Assembly (NCBI GenBank): GCA_032718565.1
Contig: JAVGVS010000024.1
Span: forward strand, 516,952-580,951
Origin: Distichodus sexfasciatus
Taxonomy: Eukaryota > Chordata > Actinopteri > Characiformes > Distichodontidae
Direction of reading: 5' to 3'
Length of the DNA stretch: 64,000 nucleotides
A model generated the notes under the pieces. It was not told where the DNA came from. It did not search any database and saw nothing but the letters and a program-made list of their open reading frames with translations. This document shows positions 34,441 to 45,882 of the stretch, piece by piece. The translations under genes and the position numbers were made by a program. Numbering within the stretch: the stretch's first letter is position 1; every line of letters starts with the position of its first letter.

Positions 34441-35482
34441 CACCTATACACACACACCTTGCAATCTTTGTGAGATTACATTTCCTGTAACTCCCATAAT
34501 TACTAGACCTAAATAACACTACACCTAACCTTAACTGCAGAAACCAAAAGCATCTTTTATTTTACAACAACAAAACCTGCAACATTTCTACAAAGGCTTT
34601 TTGTCCTTATGAAGGCCATTCCTGAGATACAAAACATCCTCACAAAACCACAAAAATCGGACAAATCTCAGGTTTTTCTTCTTTTTAAGGTCCATTCAAA
34701 TCCCCACAAATTCCTAAAAATACCACCTTCCCTCCCGCCAACACACTTATACACTGCATAACACAATTTTGCACTCTCATCCCCCAACACCCCCTCACAT
34801 TTTTAGTGGTGATGCATTTTTTGCAGCCATATCCCTGAGCATCTTGATCCCCCTGAAAAAGAAAAGTCGAACTGCCGACAAACACGACTCGGAATACATA
34901 TGATCTTGCACGTTGCATTGCCCCCTGGCAGCCTCCGTGTCCCCACCTCCTGAATTATTCATGCCGTCCACCGCCCCCCCCTTGCAACGTGAACTAGACT
35001 CTAATGGACTGTCAGCGGCCTGCAATAGACTGTCATATAGCGGCAGAGACGCCACAACTCGGATGGCATCCTGTCCTCCCTTCCTCCTCCTCCTCCTCCT
35101 CTTCATCCTCCTCTTTCCCGGCTGCGAAGTGTCTCCCTTCCTAAGCCACGGAGCCTGACAAACGGAACTGACAGCTCGCATCCTCTGACTCACGGCTATC
35201 GAGCAGCCCGAGTGGTCACGGCTCAGCCGGGGAGCAAGGCTTTTTTACATTTCGTCCACCTTCCTGCCGTGATAAAAAAAAAAAAAAACACGCCTGCCGC
35301 CACTGAGCGTGTTACGCGGACGACCGTGACGTCCACCCTGGCTAGTTCAGATGCTCTTTTAGCCCCCCGTATCCCCTAACAGCAGAAATGTCATGTGTTA
35401 TGCCAGGTCTGAGCTTAGGCGCAAGCTGCCTCAAAAAGCTGGATCTAAGAAAACATTTGCGTTGGTTTTTGATGTTTAGTAC
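34441..35482. other. Single-copy looking non-coding stretch
   Basis: 34900-35350 is GC-balanced with CpGs and a CTCCTCCTC run near 35081-35110; an A-run lies near 35275-35288. The overlapping frames (34795-35193) are low-complexity Arg/Lys-rich translations of that run. No gene. Confidence 0.3.
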
Positions 35483-36240
35483 ATTTACAGCATTTAGCAG
35501 ACGCTCTTATCCAGAGCTTTGTAGTCCACGACTGTTCTTAGATCTGTAAACTATGTTAACAACTGTAGTTAAACCAAATTTCCGCAGCCTAAGTTTTATA
35601 CTTTAAGGAAAAACTGGTTAGAGAAAAACGAAGGTTCGCAGACAGACATGTTAGTGGTATTTTTTTTTTTTTTGATAGGTAAGACAGTAAGGGGTAAATT
35701 AATCCCCCAGATACTCTTTGAAGAGGTGTGTCTTCAGACGACGTTTGAAGACAGCAAGGGACTCGGCTGTTCTAACGGCAAGAGGAAGTTGGTTCCACCA
35801 CTGAGGAGCCAGCACTGCAAAGAGTCTCGATGCGTGTTTTCCTCTTCTCTTAAGTAGAGGTGGTTCCAGACGAGCAGTGGTTGATGCTCTTAGAGGCCGA
35901 GAAGTGACATGTTGTTTAATAAGCGCTGATAAGTAAGGAGGTGCTGCTCCAGCCTTGGCCTTAAAGGCAAGTGTTAGGGATTTGAACCTGATGCGAGCAG
36001 CCACAGGGAGTCAGTGCTGGTTCCGCAGCAGAGGTGTGGTGTGCGAGAATTTAGAAACGCTGAAGATAAGTCTCGCCGCTGCGCTCTGGATCAGCTGAAG
36101 TGGTCGTGTTGCTTTCATTGAAAGTCCAGCCATTAGGGAGTTACAGTAGTCCAACTTAGAGAGAACCAAGTTCTGGACGAGAAGCTGAGTAGCTTCAGTG
36201 GTGAGAAAGGCCGTACGTTTACGGCATTAAGCATACGCCC
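35483..36240 (-). pseudogene. L2-like LINE, 3' end of the reverse transcriptase ORF
   Basis: On the minus strand from about 36230 a frame reads LSKLDYCNSLMAGL, PLQLIQSAAARLIFS, TTPLLRNQH, then VAARIRFKSLTLAFKAKAG, PPYLSALI, SRLFAVLAPQWWNQLPLA and FKRRLKTHLFKEYLGD, ending at a stop near 35699. This is the conserved C-terminal part of L2/CR1-clade non-LTR retrotransposon polyproteins. The usual H-W-L-P block reads H-stop-L-P (TGG changed to TGA, near 36011), so the frame is dead. The 3' tail continues to CAGCATTTAGCAGACGCTCT near 35490. About 760 bp survives of an element several kilobases long, consistent with ordinary 5' truncation. Confidence 0.85.
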
Positions 36241-37025
36241 CTATGCGGTGGGATTTGGTTTTCCTAATTATAGATACAGTCCCCGTTGAGCAATTTAGGG
36301 TTGAGGGTCGTGCTTAAGGGTGTTAAACTTAATCTCACAAGATCCCACCAGTGTTGATGTTTTTGAATGGGGTTGATCCGATCAGGCTCACTGCATCACA
36401 GCTCGCTCTTGGCAGCTGCGAGATGGAGTCCACCTTGGTGAAAATGGAAGCAAGAATCTGTAGCCATACTCAACTAAATACATGACTCTAAACACTGAAA
36501 CGGACAGAAATTAGACATTTAAGTGCAAGTTATGCAAGCTTTTATCCTTCATATTTCACATTTTTACTGATAATTCAAAGCATCCGTCAGCACAAATATT
36601 AAGTATCACTTTGTAGTACTTTTTTCAGTAGCTTGTGGTGTAGCTAATGACTACAGATGGTCTTCAAGTTACCAAGGTTTGACTTACGTTTTTTTGATCT
36701 TACAGTGACGACAGCACTATGACAAAATAGTAAAAATATTTGATGTTCCCGCGGCATGCAAACGTAGCGCCGAATGTGGTACGATACGTTTGGACACTGC
36801 CAAGAAGTGAGATGCCTCACTCTCAGTGGAATTCAACAGAGTTCAGTTGTTTCAGTGTTCGAGTGTGTATTTTTTTCTGTGTTTTTGATGTTTCAAAGCC
36901 CAAAAAGCATGTCCTCCAAATGCCCAAGGACTGTATGTCTCCTGCTGGTAATTGTAGTGAATTCTTAAGACCGAGTCAAATTTTTTATTATCATGTTGGC
37001 TAGTATGCACAAATATAAAAACACT
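36241..37025. other. Non-coding stretch with a repeat fragment
   Basis: 36290-36330 has family C-like GGGTTGAGGGTCGTGCTTAA. 36400-36465 (TCTTGGCAGCTGCGAGATGG, then AGTCCACCTTGG) is a good copy of the segment near 190-240. The rest is unassigned. Confidence 0.4.
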
Positions 37026-37352
37026 ATTCAGCTGTGGTGGCCTAGTGGTAAAGGTTGTGGGTTCAAGTCTGATTTTATTCTGGCCCCAGGTCTACCACCA
37101 CTGCATAAGACCCCTCAGAGAAGTTTCTTCAGGGAGACTCTCCCTGTAATCCAGAAACGGAAGTCGCTCTAATTAGGAGCGTCTAAGAAATGTCTTGAAT
37201 GTAAAGTTTGAGGGTTGAAAACCCAGTGTTGCTGACTACAGGAATGGGGGTTCTAATCCTGAATAATCCTTAAACTCATCATAAGCAGGGTCCACGGAGA
37301 CTGTCCCTGTAGTTAGGATGAGAGCGTCTCCTGAATACCATAAATGCAAATC
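37026..37352 (+). repeat. Two tandem SINE family C fragments
   Basis: The first fragment has the tRNA-like GTGGCCTAGTGGTAAAGG and GGGTTCAAGTC, then AGGGAGACTCTCCCTGTAAT and TTAGGAGCGTCTAAGAAATG. From about 37206 a second one has GGGGTTCTAATCC, GGTCCACGGAGACTGTCCCT and AGAGCGTCTCCTGAATACC. Two heads and two tails in the same order point to a tandem arrangement. Confidence 0.6.
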
Positions 37353-38298
37353 TAATGTGAACAAATGTATGAACATTTGAAAACATGCCAAGAATTCACT
37401 TATACAGTACACATCACAACCAGGTAAATATCAGCACCTTGTGAAGATACGGGTGATACCAGAACCCCCTTTTCAAATGCAATTTACTCAGCTAAATCCA
37501 CGTCTAATAGGAAGGCCGCACTGCTCGCTGAAACCAAGAAACGATCCCGGGGCAGACAATGGAGCGGCATATCGCATTACTCCATATAATCTCTCGTTTT
37601 TAGTTCTTCGCGTAACGCTGAAACAGCGGAGAATGAGAGCGCAACAAAAGGCGAAGGCGGCTGCATTTTGTTTCTTTGGACCGCCGCCCGGGCCCCGGCT
37701 ACCATGTTACTGCGTCTGCTATCGCCACAGACAAAGCCTGACCAATATGTGAAGAGACACTGTGCCTCAAATGCGATTTAGGAGATGGCACAGATCTGCT
37801 AACACAGCTAGACTGTGTGTGTGTGTGTGTCTACCTTCTGCTGCTGCATAAAGGGTCGCTGTCCACTTATTTGCTTTTGGTGGCCAGAGTAAACAAAGCT
37901 ATTTGCTTAAAATGTTACTTCCTATGATCATTTTTGTATTTTCTGTATGATTTCTGTATTCACATTTCTGACATGTATTCTCAATTTTTATGCACTATAC
38001 TACATTTGTTTTTGATGAACTTGAACTCAACATTAAATGACCCTAAAGAAATAGTGATATTTTGAGTAAAACTGCAGTTCATATATTTAATTGTGATTGT
38101 GGTCAGTGATCGGTGATTTTCCCATTACAAATGTAACTGCAGAAAGTATTGCAATCTTGATTTTGTAAAGATGCTGTCTACCTAAGTGGTCATGTGGAGG
38201 TAAAACAATATATATTATGTAAGTTCATCCTGAAGGAAGAACAGAAGAGAGCAATTTTTTATCGTCCCTGCATAAAAGGGTTAATTATGCAAAATAGA
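37353..38298. other. Non-coding stretch with a short GT run
   Basis: 37440-37760 is GC-balanced and repeat-free; a GT run lies at about 37814-37832; AT-rich after 37900. No gene recognised. Confidence 0.3.
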
Positions 38299-38490
38299 AA
38301 GTGATTATTTGTCATTGTAAACACACCACAGCACAAGACACAATGCACCACAGCCAAATGTGACCCCATGCGTGAAGGAGCAGTGGGCAACAATTGGGGA
38401 GCAGTGCTTGGGGACGGTACCTCGTCACGAACCAGTCCTGGATTCAAACCCGCGACCTTCGACCACAGGGTGAACGCCCTAAACGGTTAA
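38299..38490 (-). repeat. tRNA-headed SINE (family A), copy 7
   Basis: GTGATTATTTGTCATTGTAA, ACACACCACAGCACAAGACA, GGAGCAGTGGGCAACAATTG and GGATTCAAACCCGCGACCTT run from tail to tRNA-like head in reverse. Confidence 0.8.
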
Positions 38491-39834
38491 CACATAACAG
38501 AGAAGTAGTTAGCTGACTGGACTTCAATTCAGATAAAATCAAGCTTATATCTGAAATCATAAAATTCATGTGTTTTGGTGTGTTTATACTAATGCAAATG
38601 TGTAATCACATATCATGTGCAAACAATTTAAGGGTCACTTCAGATGACTGTATCATTAGTATAAATTACAACAGAACTATTCTTGACAATCCTTAAAGTG
38701 TACAAAAGATAATAGCGTGTAGAATCTGCACTAAAACCATTCTTCTTTTACCAAGAAATCTCCAAATGATGCTGATTTTCCCCTAGCAAGTGCTCACAGT
38801 CCTGAGCACAGCTGGATATGGCATCATTTATGCACAGGCCTCTTTCCATTGCAAAAAAAACGCTACAAGGAAGCCATGACTAAACCTGATGACACACACA
38901 ACAGAGATTCCATTTTGACTGTAGTTCCTTTTAATGCATTTCTTTTGCCAGCTTGGTGAGGATGAAGAGGTTGACCCTTTTTAACGACCTGTCCGACACG
39001 ACAAGGATCAGGTCAGTTTGGGTCAGGTCAGGCCCAGTGCCATTCTCCCTGCTGTGAATCTGTAGTGAAAAAGAATATCGGTTGTAAAAGCAGACAATTT
39101 CACATGGTAGAAAACAGGAGCTGTTGTTGTACTTGTGGCAGAAGAGAAACTCTGAGGGCCCCCCAAGGTTCTAGTGTGGAAAATATCATTTCTGGTCGGC
39201 GCAATTAGTTCTTCGACAAGCCATAGGCAAACTGTTCCTTCACGCTGCATGCATGCATAATGATGATTGATCAAAAGCATTACCTTCCAAGAGATTCCAA
39301 ACGTTCCTTCCTCAAAAATCCCCATGGAGATCCTCCCAGCCAGGCTCACGTGCTGTAGGTGACAGACCCCAGCGCCATTCCTCTCATTATCCAATTTCAA
39401 CAGGCTGCCTGTCAATCAAGCCGCTTTCCGGTGGTGTGGTGGGGTGGGGGGGGAATGGATGAGATGTGGTGCGTTACACTGCCGCATGATTGACAGGATC
39501 AAGGGTTAAAGCTGGGCAGTTGCAAGATGTGGAACGAAAGTGACAGTGCAGTATGTTTCATCTGAAGATGGAAAAGGCTACAAAGTAAAAGCGGGGGTGG
39601 GAAACGAGTGGAAGACAGGAAACAGATTGTTACGATACCGTTCTTCTTTTCCCTGCCTCTTTCGCTCACTGTATCTAGATCTATGTCTATCATATGTGAT
39701 CTCCCTGTTGAAAATAACCAACAATGGTCAAAAATAACTCCCGGGACAGGACTAAGACAGGACTAAGGGCGTTCTTACTGACTGACAGAATTTAAGATGA
39801 CTCATACTGGTACTTGTTGGTCAGGGGTTAAAGT
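38491..39834. other. Single-copy looking non-coding stretch
   Basis: 38900-39430 is GC-balanced and repeat-free; the 130-codon minus frame at 39023-39415 shows no domain. A G-run lies at about 39444-39452. No gene called. Confidence 0.3.
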
Positions 39835-40065
39835 GTGTGATTATTTGTCAACGTGAACACGCTGCAGCACGGCAAACAGCGTATCGCAGCAAAATGTGAC
39901 CTCTGCACTTAACACATCAGTGTAGGGGCAGGGGGCAGCTGAAGTGGGCGATGCTAGGGAACAGCAACATGTGCCGCAGAAGTACCTTTTACAGGGAATT
40001 TGAACCTGCAACCTTTTGATCATGGAACAACTTTCTAAACCATTACTCCATCACTACCCCTTTAA
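39835..40065 (-). repeat. tRNA-headed SINE (family A), copy 8
   Basis: GTGATTATTTGTCAACGTGA, AACACGCTGCAGCACGG, AATGTGACCTCTGCACTTAA and GGGAATTTGAACCTGCAACC keep the family order with more substitutions than other copies. Confidence 0.75.
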
Positions 40066-41820
40066 TTAAGATTTCATTTGCTGGTTGAGATGGTAATGGG
40101 TTAAAATAACAATGGTTTGGCACCAAAACTGTTGCTTTCAAGTGACATCTTAATCACAATAAATTGGGATTTGCAGACCAATTTAAAGCTGATGAATGTA
40201 TAAAGCAAACTTTTTATTTTCTTTCAGTGGAGCTTGCAAATTTCTAAAACCCTCCACTCTCAATCTGAATTTCTAATCTATCTTTAATTATTGCCAAGCA
40301 TAATAACTTGCTTGCATACTTTCTGTTAGCAAGAACTGAATCTGTTCTAACTTGTGAATGCATAATTTGTGATATAAGGCTCCTATTGTACCCAACATTC
40401 TTCAGATCAAAAAGAACAAGTAATTAGAATATATTTAAAAAGCTACAATTGTTTTTGCTCCAGTCTGTGAGATTGCTAAATTCATATCACATAAAGCTTT
40501 AAATGAATGATACGCTTGTAAAGTGGATTATTTAAAAAAAAGAGATACAAACAAGACGAGACAAACAAGAAATAAACTGTTGTGTTGTCATTGCTACCTA
40601 CTGACTTATGTTTTCATATTTTGCTTTCTCTTCTCTTCGCTTCATTTTTTCCTCTCTTTTTTCCTTTTGCTGGTTAAAAATAGGCAGCTGCTTAGCATAT
40701 CAAAGACAGAAGCCCGAGAGAGAGGGAGAGACGACTGCGAACACGACCCCCTGTATTCGCCAAGCAAACGCTGTGGCTTCATGCTAAACTCTGTGACTGA
40801 AGCTGCCAGCCTCCTTCAAAATGTGAGCAATTGCTAGGCGGCTACACAGCTAATAATCTGGGGGCAGGAGGCCCGGAGGGCTTCTTTTTCTCTCATGTTG
40901 CTTTGTTTTGAGGAAGAGAAAATATGTTTTTCTTCACTGTTTTTGCTGGTGTACACGGCATGGCTCAACGACCTCTCTAATAGGAGCAGCCGGTACACCG
41001 CGCTTTCTCCATGGGCCTTAAATAAGAAAGTGAGGCTGGAAAAACAGTTGTTCCCTTTTGTTAAATGTTACAGAGGTGCTAACAGGACATGTAGCTGGCC
41101 TGTGTAGGCTGAACACACACACACACACACACATTATTCTGTCCTGTTTTCTGTTGTGGCTAGAATGTCACCTCTAAAGCTGTCTAAAAAGTAACAATTT
41201 TGAAAGATTGAAATAATGCATGTATTTTCTTGTGGTCTGTAAATTTTCTTTTCTTTCTCACGATCAAATGCTGATAAACTACAAGCAACAAATTCATCAG
41301 AGAGTTCCCTTCTCTGCCAGATGGGGGCGCCATGTTTAATCTTTTTTCCACTGATTTTCAAGTTCGAACTTACCTCACTGCAAAGTGGACCGTCACAAAC
41401 TTCAACCTGTTACATTATTCTGTCTTCTCAGACTTGCGTTTCAATTATAATTTATAAAAACGACATTATACCTGAAAATAGTTAATAAAAACTAGTACTG
41501 ATAATGACTATTCTAGTTTCTAGACTCTAAACGTCTCATGAATGCCCGAGATTTTCCTCCAACTGTCCTAAATGACGATTCCGAGCACAAAACTGCTTTC
41601 ACCATGACGACTTTTCAGTCAGAAATACAACTTTCAACAGCATTTGAGATCGGCTTGGATCCAAAACCTGACGATAACGCATCGCCATGTCGTCGTTCGT
41701 GGTGAGGCGGCAAAAAACCCCTTGCAATTTATCGGTTTATCCAAAGCCACACTGACGATGGTAAAGGAGCAGGAAGGGGTTGAAACTCAGGAGCTGAATT
41801 TCGTTCCTATACATTATCGC
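40066..41820. other. Upstream flank of slitrk4, non-coding
   Basis: AT-rich to 40520, then T-rich to 40680 and GC-balanced at 40690-41110. A pure AC run lies at about 41110-41132. No exon can be supported, although additional 5'-UTR exons of slitrk4 could lie here. Confidence 0.35.
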
Positions 41821-42599
41821 CCTATTACCCCCCTCCCTCCCTCCCTTTGCGCTCTTTTTCCTCTCTCTCTTTCACACACACACCCTCTCTCTCCTCTCTC
41901 TGCATCTCTGCATTTTCTCTCCTCCCCGCTTGCCGTGTGGGCAGGCGGCTCAATGCAGCAGCGGCGAAGCTCCAGGACTTAACTGACGCGATGTGGAATA
42001 CTTGCTCCTCAAGACTGCTCTCTCTCGGTTTCGAGCCGTTTTCGAGCGACTTTCGATCGGTTTACACCGAGAAGAGCCCCGTCCCTTCCTGAATGTACCG
42101 GACTAAACTGAATTATTCATTTTCCGCGTCAGTTCTTTCCTTCTCTTCCTCGCCTCACAGTTCTTTCCGCGCTCTTTCCCCGTCACCAAGCCGGAACGAG
42201 AGATTAAGAAACGCTCCTGCTCGAGCGCGAGCTTCTTCTTCTTCCTCCTCCTCCTCCTCCTCTTCTTCTTCTTTATTATTATTTTTTATTCTTTTAAAAT
42301 CAGGGTGAGGTAGGAAAGGGGCGCGAAGAATCTTTGGGACTAATTTATCAAGGTTTCGACGTTGATTTTCATCTTGTTTGTACTCCCCTCAGAACTGTTG
42401 AGGAGGTGAACTGTAAGCAAGGCTCCAAGCTCGTCGTTTTCATTTTGCGCGTCCCTTCTCCTTCCCCACGTCCTCCTCCTCCAGCACCACCACCACCACC
42501 ACCACCACCTCCTCCTCCTCCTCCCCGCGTCCCCTGAACTGGAGAATGCCGGAGTTGGTTTGCATCCAGTTCGACGACGCGCCTGCATCCAGTTTCTCG
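41821..42599 (+). promoter_or_regulatory. slitrk4: Probable slitrk4 promoter / 5' region
   Basis: Pyrimidine-rich tracts (CCCTCCCTCCC near 41829; CT-rich to 41930) are followed by a CpG-containing block and TTC/CTC and CCT/ACC runs near 42230-42275 and 42477-42531. It leads directly into a putative first exon that ends in a good splice donor. A dispersed, TATA-less promoter would fit, but no start site can be placed by eye. Peptides rich in Ser, Pro or Gly here come from the triplet runs. Confidence 0.45.
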
Positions 42600-42834
42600 T
42601 CGGGTTTGAGGTGAATCTCTCGAGTTACAAACGGCGCCTGAAATGTCGCGCAAAAGCGCGAAGGTTTGGGGGATTTACGGCAGAATCCACGCTCTGAACA
42701 AGTGGAGCTTGAATGGGAGAAACGCCAAGGCTGAAATTTGAAGCTCACTGCGACTGAATGGGAATTGAGCCCCTTTTTCGCACTACCGATGTGCGCTGTC
42801 ATCTGTAAAGGAGTCGATATTTTGGACGTTGCGG
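42600..42834 (+). other. slitrk4: Putative slitrk4 5'-UTR exon
   Basis: Ends at GCGG followed by GTGAGT (donor GT at 42835-42836), a strong consensus donor. The next acceptor lies 35 bp before the coding exon's start codon. SLITRK genes of vertebrates have non-coding first exons and a single coding exon, so the layout fits. The 5' limit is arbitrary. Confidence 0.5.
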
Positions 42835-43072
42835 GTGAGTTTTCATTTATGCAAATGGCTTCCTTTCACTTGTGTTGCAGGGCTGAGCAACTGATAGAGA
42901 ATCTGTGCGTATTTATATATTTTTGTTGCTTCATAATCAAAGCTTAGCTGATCTGATATAATCAAGATCATAATCCTACCCCACTTGTACCCTTTAGTAT
43001 GAGAGGGATAGTTTTATTGCGGTCTCTATTAAGATCTAAAAATGTGCTGATCCAGTATTTAAGTGCCTTAAC

Positions 43073-43125
<53 letters not shown>

Positions 43126-43340
43126 TATTATGTTACTGGCACAAGGGATTAAGGATTTCATTTCATGCCGTTGATCTGTACATCACCATCTTTGTTGGAC
43201 AGCAGGCACAAGCAAACGACTGCTTCCGAGCGAGTCGGATTATAAAACCCTCTCTGCCATGAAATCTTGCCATATTGCTTTGTGTGAAAAGTGTAAATAA
43301 ACCGCTTTGATTGTCTGTTTGTTCTTCTCCTCCTTCCAAG
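42835..43340 (+). other. slitrk4: Putative slitrk4 5'-UTR intron
   Basis: 506 bp from GTGAGT to a pyrimidine-rich acceptor (TTCTTCTCCTCCTTCCAAG, AG at 43339-43340). It contains a pure ATT microsatellite at about 43072-43124. Its presence argues that this locus is not a retrocopy made from spliced mRNA. Confidence 0.5.
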
Positions 43341-43375
43341 GTTACTAAATGGTTTTGGGACGTTGAAAGGCAAAA

Positions 43376-45882
43376 ATGCTGCTGCTTAATTTGTTGGCCT
43401 TTTCCATATCGTAGTTCATTTTCGACTGGATTCTGACTCACAGCCGAGACCTGCAGCGCTTGTTCTTGCATGTCCATCGAGAACGTCCTCTATGTGAACT
43501 GTGAGAAAATAACTCAGATATAGTAAGCCGGATGCAGAGCTGCTGCCTCTCCAGCATCAAGCCTCTACCATTTAAATTTCCAGAACAACCTTTTTGTACA
43601 TTCTCTTCTTACCCCAACTCTTTTTTTCTGAATTTCACGACGAGTCTCAATTCAACTCGAACAACAAACTGCAGAACATTTCCGAGGGAGGGGCCTTCGT
43701 GGGACTCAGTGCGTTAAAACAGTTGCACTTAAATAACAACGAACTGAAAGAGCTTCGGGCCGACACTTTCCGGGGATCGAGAACTTGGAATACCTCCAGG
43801 CTGATCACAATTTAATCAAGTACACGAGAAGGGGCTCTTCAACAAGTTACATAAGGAATAGTCCTCTATTCTAAATGACAATCTCATACAGAGCCTTCCC
43901 GAGAACATTTTTCACTTTGCCTCCCTCACGCACTTGGATATAAGAGGGAACAGGATACAGAAGCTGCCCTATCTTGGCGTTTTGGAGCACATCGGAAGGA
44001 TAGTGGAATTGCAACTGGACGACAACCCTTGGAATTGCACGTGTGATTTGTTACCTCTGAAAGCCTGGCTGGAGAACATGCCCTACAACATTTTTATCGG
44101 GAGGCATATAAGTAGACTTCTGTGCCACCTATATATGGCCGGGCTTTTGGCTGAGACCAACAAACAAGAACTGTGCCCTATGGGAATTAGCAGTGACTTT
44201 GACGTGAGAATGCCCCCGTCCCTACCGGAGGGTGGACTCACTGTATCCAACCTTGCACCATCCACGATAGCACCTTTAGTTACCAAAGCACCCAAAACTA
44301 CCAACCCTTCCAAAAATCTATGGAATGGGATAGTTATGGTATTCCGGTGGGTAAAAATGGCCAAATTGTGTCCTACCAAACCCGAATCCCGCCCCTTTCC
44401 TGTCCCCAGCCCTGCACTTGCAAAGCTCACCCTTCTGACTTTGGGTATTATAGGCCAGTTGTCAAAGAAATAAATATCCAGAGTCTAATATCTACACTCA
44501 AACCGCCAAACGCCAAGAAATTGCACCTAAGCGGTAATTACATTCGAAATATCAGCCCCAGTGACTTCCAAGGGTTTGAGGGATTAGATCTGTTACACCT
44601 GGGCAGTAATCAACATCCACCGGCCCAAAAGGTGTGTGTGTTTGGAAATCTGACCAACCTACGTAGGTTGTACCTCAATGGCAATCAACTTGAGCAGCTT
44701 CACCCTGAAATGTTTCTCGGCCTCAGTAACCTGCAGTACTTGTATTTGGAATATAATGCCATTAAGGAGGTAAGAAGGAATGCTTGATTCCACATGCCAA
44801 AACCTGCAGCTCTTGTATCTGAACAACAATGTTCTGCGAAGCCTTCCCGCTTACATCTTTGCCGGCGTGCCCCTGGCTCGGCTCAACCTGAAGAACAATC
44901 ATTCTATGACTTGCCTGTGAGTGGCGTATTAGACCAACCCTGCTCGCCACTCCAAATAGGATTCTGGAAGGCAATCCCTGGGAGTGCTCGTGTGATTTAG
45001 TGGCTTTGAAGCTGTGGCTGGAGAAGCTGAACGAGGGGGTTGCTGCCAAGGAGGTCAGATAAAAGGCCCCGTGCAGCGTTTAAACATCAGCTGCGGAGTA
45101 AAACGAGATCTTGTGCCCCCAAGCTCATAGTGCAAGGCTCTCCTTTCTTATCCTGACTAGCGCCACCCCCTGCGGGTCACGCTGACAAAACGCCTGTCAA
45201 GCAGTTTCTCCCGTGGACTCCTGCCCTGTCCATTATGATTCTCAGCATCTTGGTGGTCCTGATCCTCACAGTTTTTGTTGCTTTCTGCTCTGCTGGTCTG
45301 TCCTGAGACGGAAACAAAAAGCCCGGGCCGAGACAGGAGGGACCTGAAACCAGGAGTGTGGCTCCATGCAGCTCAGCTCAGGACACAACCACAAATCCAA
45401 CAAGAAGGATGACCTGGGCGCGGAGAGACCTTCATCCCTCAGACCATTGAGCAGCTTGGCAAAGCCTACACCCAGCTCAGAGACCTCGAGTCTGGCTTCA
45501 AGTCTGGGCCAATTCCCCAGAGACAGAAAATGGTCTTGCTAAACAGCACAGACAAAGACAAGGACTCGCGGCCTGGATGCTGGTAAGAGACTGAGTACCA
45601 TTGACGAGCTGATGAGCCCACGAAGCGAATCTGTGCCTGTTCCTCCACAACTACTTGGAGAACAAAAAGGATTTCAACAGTATAGGGGTGAGTGGCTTTG
45701 AGATCCGTTACCCCGAGAAAACACATGACAAAAAAATGAAAAAGTCCCTGGATAGGGGCAAACCAGTAAGATAGTTGTTGAGCAGCTAGTGCGAGTATTA
45801 TGAACTAAAAGCAAAACCCAAGGGACCCTGACTACCTTCTGCTAACACTAGAGGAAATAGACAGCCCTCAGTAAAAATGTAG
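43376..45882 (+). pseudogene. slitrk4: slitrk4 coding exon, frame disrupted
   Basis: SLITRK4 is a neuronal single-pass membrane protein with two extracellular LRR blocks, acting in synapse and neurite development. Read across frames, the order is: signal peptide (MLLLNLLAFS, 43376); cysteine cluster CSACSCMSIENVLYVNC (about 43454-43504); LRRs (GGAFVGLSALKQLHLNNNEL, about 43690-43750; DIRGNRIQKLP, 43937); LRR C-cap PWNCTCDLLPLKAWLENMPY; Thr/Pro linker; second N-cap (CPQPCTCKAHPSDFG); second LRRs (FEGLDLLHLGSN, LTNLRRLYLNGNQLEQL, LQYLYLEYNAIKEV); PVSGVLDQ; TM helix (about 45226-45291, SIMILSILVVLILTVFVAF); tail with FIPQTIEQL, STIDEL, GVSGFEIRYPEK and EYYELKAK. Wording is closest to SLITRK4. 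The locus length (about 2507 bp) equals that of an intact protein of about 837 residues. Long intact stretches (43934-44310; 44346-44775) alternate with frameshifts and stops, e.g. near 43412, 43446, 43520, 43775, 44310, 44775, 44925, 45595 and 45770. Either a recent pseudogene or sequencing indels. Confidence 0.85.

Noticed and set aside
42234..42653. Ser-, Pro- and Gly-rich peptides upstream of slitrk4
   Set aside because: Translations of triplet runs in the 5' region, open on both strands.
44768..44780. AAGGAGGTAAGAAGG within slitrk4 as a splice donor
   Set aside because: The protein continues directly after it in a shifted frame, and vertebrate SLITRK coding regions are in one exon.
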